From contig DASQVO010000490.1 of NCBI GenBank assembly GCA_035640715.1, positions 1-15,777 on the forward strand: a DNA stretch of 15,777 nucleotides, in the 5' to 3' direction. The stretch comes from DASQVO01 sp035640715 (lineage in GTDB: Bacteria > Actinomycetota > Actinomycetes > Streptosporangiales > Streptosporangiaceae). The position numbers were made by a program, and so were the translations under genes. Below are positions 13,427 through 15,777 of this stretch, piece after piece. The first letter of the stretch is position 1. Each line of letters opens with the position of its first letter. The notes under the pieces are model-generated. The model was not told the DNA's origin. It did not search any database and saw nothing but the letters and a program-made list of their open reading frames with translations.

Positions 13427-14791
13427 GTGCGCAAGCTCCTGATCGCCAACCGCGGCGAGATTGCCGTCCGCATCATCCGCACGGCGCGCGCGATGGGGAT
13501 CGCCACGGTCGTCGTCTGCAGTGAGGCCGACCGCGACTCGCTCGCCGCCCGGTCCGCGGACGAGGCCGTCGTCGTCGGGCCGCCACCTGCCCCGGCCAGC
13601 TACCTGAACCAGCAGGCGATCCTCGACGCCGCACGCGTGACAGGCGCCGACGCGGTGCATCCAGGCTACGGCTTCCTCTCCGAGAACGCGGACTTCGCCA
13701 AACGCGTGATCGGCAGCGGTCTCACCTGGGTCGGTCCCGACCCCGACGCCATCAGGCTGATGGGAGACAAGGCGGCGGCGCTGCAGGCCGCGCGCGGGGC
13801 AGGCGTCCCGGTGCTCGCGGGGTCCGATGGCCCGCTGCCCAGCGACGCCGACGGCGATGACGCGCTGGCAGTCGCGCGGGGCATCGGCTTCCCGCTGGTG
13901 ATCAAGGCGGCGGCGGGCGGCGGCGGTCGCGGCATCCGGCTCGCACGGGAGGAGGCCGAGTTCGCCGGCACGCTCGGCCTCGCGCGATCCGAGGCGAAGA
14001 GCAGCTTCGGTGACGATACGGTCTACCTGGAGCGTTTTGTCGATCGGGCACGTCACGTGGAGGTTCAGATCCTCGGCGACGGAAGCCGTTTCGTCCACCT
14101 CGGTGACCGGGACTGTACGATGCAGCGCCGCTCCCAGAAGATCATCGAAGAGGCACCCGCTCCGCTGCTCCCTGACGCCGTGCGTGACCGCATCCGTGAC
14201 TCCTCCGTAGCACTGGCCCGGGCGTGCGGCTACTCCGGCGTGGGCACCGTGGAGTTCCTTTACGACCCGGCCCGCGAAGAGGTCGCCTTTATCGAGATGA
14301 ACACGAGGCTGCAGGTCGAGCACCCGGTGACTGAGATGATCACCGGTCTTGACCTCGTCGCCGAACAACTGCGCATCGCCGACGGCGAGCCGCTCGGCTG
14401 GACCCAGGACGACATCATGCTCACCGGGCACGCGTTCGAGTGCCGGATCAACGCCGAGGACCCGGCGCGCGGCTTTTTCCCGAGTCCCGGCCAGATCACC
14501 AAGCTGACCTGGCCGGAAGGCCCCGGCATCCGGGTTGACACCGGCTTTGAGCAGGGCTCCGTCGTCACCCCGTTCTACGATTCCATGATCGCCAAGCTCG
14601 TGGTCCACGCCCCGGCCAGGGACGAGGCGATCGAGCTGATGGCCACTGCCCTGAGCCAGCTGACGGTGGAGGGCATCGCCACCACGGCCGGCTTGCAGCA
14701 GACGCTGTTCGGCAGCCCCGAACTGGCGCGGGTCGAGCATTACACCACGTTCATCGAGACCGCACCCGGAATCCTGGAGGTGACGACATGA
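13427..14791 (+). CDS. accC: Biotin carboxylase (AccC type)
   Basis: This 454-residue ATP-grasp enzyme carboxylates carrier-bound biotin using ATP and bicarbonate. It is complete: N-terminal domain MRKLLIANRGEIAVRIIRTA, HPGYGFLSENADFA (78-91), Gly-rich ATP loop KAAAGGGGRGIRLA (160-173), RDCTMQRRSQKIIEEAPAP (228-246), and catalytic MNTRLQVEHPVTEM (291-304). The C-terminal domain contains GHAFECRINAEDP. Length equals that of stand-alone AccC. GTG 13427 has AAGGA 7 nt upstream and gives the standard N-terminus. Its last 4 bases overlap the pxpB start (ATGA), so translation is coupled. The accC symbol describes the subunit type; context suggests it works with the adjacent carrier and PxpB/C rather than in acetyl-CoA carboxylase. 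Confidence 0.93.
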   Translation: MRKLLIANRGEIAVRIIRTARAMGIATVVVCSEADRDSLAARSADEAVVVGPPPAPASYLNQQAILDAARVTGADAVHPGYGFLSENADFAKRVIGSGLTWVGPDPDAIRLMGDKAAALQAARGAGVPVLAGSDGPLPSDADGDDALAVARGIGFPLVIKAAAGGGGRGIRLAREEAEFAGTLGLARSEAKSSFGDDTVYLERFVDRARHVEVQILGDGSRFVHLGDRDCTMQRRSQKIIEEAPAPLLPDAVRDRIRDSSVALARACGYSGVGTVEFLYDPAREEVAFIEMNTRLQVEHPVTEMITGLDLVAEQLRIADGEPLGWTQDDIMLTGHAFECRINAEDPARGFFPSPGQITKLTWPEGPGIRVDTGFEQGSVVTPFYDSMIAKLVVHAPARDEAIELMATALSQLTVEGIATTAGLQQTLFGSPELARVEHYTTFIETAPGILEVTT

Positions 14792-15702
14792 GCACGCCTC
14801 CGGCGGCGGCCGGCCTGCCGCCGGCCGCCAGATACACGTGGGGCGGCGACGAGTTCCTGTTCGTCGAGATCGACGAGGCCATGAGCCTGGCGGCCAACCT
14901 GCGCGCGATGTCGATCGCCCGCGGCCTGGCCGCGCAGAAGATCGATGGCATCGTCGACATCTGCCCGGCGAACTCGTCGCTGCTCATCCGCTTCGACCCG
15001 GACATCCTGCGGCCGGACGCCCTCGAGTCCACGGTGCGCGAGATTGAATCGGCCGCCCGGCATGCGCCGAGTACCGTGCTGGCCACCCGCATCATAGAGG
15101 TCCCGGTGTGGTACGACGACCCGTACACCCGCGAGGTCGCCGCCCGGTTCCGCGAGGGCTACCACCAAGATCCATCCGGAACGGACCTCGACTTCGCCGC
15201 CCGGGTCAACGGCCTGTCCGGCGCGGCGGAGTTCATCAGGCGGCATCACGAGCGGCCATGGATCGTTTCGATGGTCGGGTTCGTCGCCGGGCTGCCGTTC
15301 CTGTTTCAGCTCGCCGAGCAGGATCAGCAGATGGAGGTCCCGAAGTACCTGAGCCCGCGCACCGACACGCCGAAGCTGACCGTGGGCCACGGCGGCTGCT
15401 TCGGCTGCATCTACTCGGTGCGCGGCGCGGGCGGGTACCAGATGTTCGGCATCGCTGCCGTGCCGATCTTCGACCCGAGCCAGTCGCTGCCCGACTTCGC
15501 CGACTCGATGGTGTTCTTCCGCCCCAGCGACATCGTCAAGTTCAAGCCGGTCACCGAGCAGGAGTACCGCGCCATCCAGACGCAGGTCGACACGGGCACC
15601 TACCGGTACCGGATCGCCCCCGTCGAATTCGACGCGGACCGGGCGATCGCGGACCCCCTCGGCTACAACCAGACACTGCTCGGAGCCCTCGATGGCCGTT
15701 AA
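14788..15702 (+). CDS. pxpB: 5-oxoprolinase subunit B / carboxyltransferase N-half (KipI, allophanate hydrolase subunit 1 family)
   Basis: This 304-residue protein belongs to the KipI/PxpB family (CT_C_D). Typical PxpB is about 220-240 residues, so this one is long, with a 15-residue lead and extra sequence at the C-terminus (EYRAIQTQVDTGTYRYRIAP onward). Core features are YTWGGDEFLFVEID, ICPANSSLLIRFDP, VGFVAGLPFLF (163-173), SPRTDTPKLTVGHG and GGCFGCIYSVRGAGGYQMFG (202-221). That last stretch is closer to the carboxyltransferase domain of urea carboxylase (GGA..CIY...GPGGYQ.VG) than to ordinary PxpB (GG.TGIYP...PGGW.LIG), as far as I recall the families. It begins inside the end of accC and overlaps the start of pxpC by 11 bp, so the subunits are made together. 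It is probably half of a heteromeric carboxyltransferase. Confidence 0.88.
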   Translation: MSTPPAAAGLPPAARYTWGGDEFLFVEIDEAMSLAANLRAMSIARGLAAQKIDGIVDICPANSSLLIRFDPDILRPDALESTVREIESAARHAPSTVLATRIIEVPVWYDDPYTREVAARFREGYHQDPSGTDLDFAARVNGLSGAAEFIRRHHERPWIVSMVGFVAGLPFLFQLAEQDQQMEVPKYLSPRTDTPKLTVGHGGCFGCIYSVRGAGGYQMFGIAAVPIFDPSQSLPDFADSMVFFRPSDIVKFKPVTEQEYRAIQTQVDTGTYRYRIAPVEFDADRAIADPLGYNQTLLGALDGR

Positions 15703-15777
15703 AGTCCTCTCCCCCGGCCTCGCCACGACGGTCCAGGACCGCGGCAGGTTCGGCTACTACGACGTCGGCATCCCGCC
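15692..15777 (+). CDS. pxpC: 5-oxoprolinase subunit C / carboxyltransferase C-half (KipA family), 5' end only
   Basis: The first 28 codons read MAVKVLSPGLATTVQDRG then RFGYYDVGIPP, the conserved start of the PxpC/KipA (allophanate hydrolase subunit 2, CT_A_B) family. There the VLSPGL-TTVQD-GR-G motif is near invariant. The ATG at 15692 overlaps the pxpB end by 11 bp. The gene runs off the right edge; members are usually around 300 residues. It should pair with PxpB to form the carboxyltransferase. Confidence 0.88.
   Translation, partial: MAVKVLSPGLATTVQDRGRFGYYDVGIP

Noticed and set aside
13091..14740. 549-codon minus-strand frame opposite the biotin carrier and carboxylase genes
   Set aside because: Low-complexity Arg/Asp/Gly-rich translation without motifs; the plus strand encodes clearly recognisable biotin enzymes.
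1..15777. tRNA, rRNA, CRISPR array or prophage genes
   Set aside because: No cloverleaf with a conserved T-loop, no regularly spaced repeats and no phage structural or integrase motifs were seen on either strand.

Overview
The window reads as chromosomal DNA of a high-GC actinobacterium. Evidence is strong G/C preference at third codon positions, several GTG and TTG starts, and families common in Streptomyces-like and Streptosporangium-like soil bacteria (TetR, LysR, PucR, epoxide hydrolase, NmrA-type reductase, GH30 with a discoidin module, tandem USP). No rRNA, tRNA, CRISPR array, complete insertion sequence or phage gene was seen. The genus cannot be fixed from this sequence alone.

Layout. 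(1) 1-1707: the 3'-truncated end of an epoxide hydrolase gene (minus strand, cut by the window edge) is divergent from a TetR regulator. The spacer holds two near-identical 18-bp palindromes laid over a good sigma70-type promoter for the hydrolase. (2) 1708-5596: a block read mostly on the minus strand. It contains a broken LysR regulator joined to a scrap of an amidohydrolase C-terminus, an NmrA-type NAD(P)-binding protein, a two-domain universal stress protein, and a four-repeat DUF347 membrane protein. A perfect 24-bp palindrome lies between the last two. (3) 5597-8424: a low-density stretch with palindromes, hairpins and gene debris: a kinase-fold phosphotransferase lacking its N-lobe, a shortened SRPBCC protein, and a four-helix membrane protein of unusual base composition. 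(4) 8425-10398: a secreted GH30 glycosidase with a C-terminal F5/8 (discoidin) module, followed by a cytochrome P450 N-terminal fragment. (5) 10792-15777: a PucR-type regulator divergent from a tight operon of pxpA, a small biotin carrier, a biotin carboxylase, pxpB and the start of pxpC, which runs off the right edge.

The most interesting system is the last one. PxpB and PxpC resemble the two halves of the carboxyltransferase domain of urea carboxylase. Here they are encoded in one operon with the two parts a biotin-dependent carboxylase needs (biotin carboxylase and biotin carrier) and with the LamB/YcsF hydrolase PxpA. All parts of a split, urea-carboxylase-like enzyme are therefore present, fused in function to a hydrolase. 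The substrate is unknown; a lactam or cyclic amide such as 5-oxoproline is a reasonable guess. The PucR-type regulator probably controls it.

A second theme is genome decay. At least four gene fragments (LysR, amidohydrolase, phosphotransferase, P450), plus a probably shortened SRPBCC gene, lie among intact accessory genes, which suggests repeated insertion and deletion between about 2 and 11 kb.
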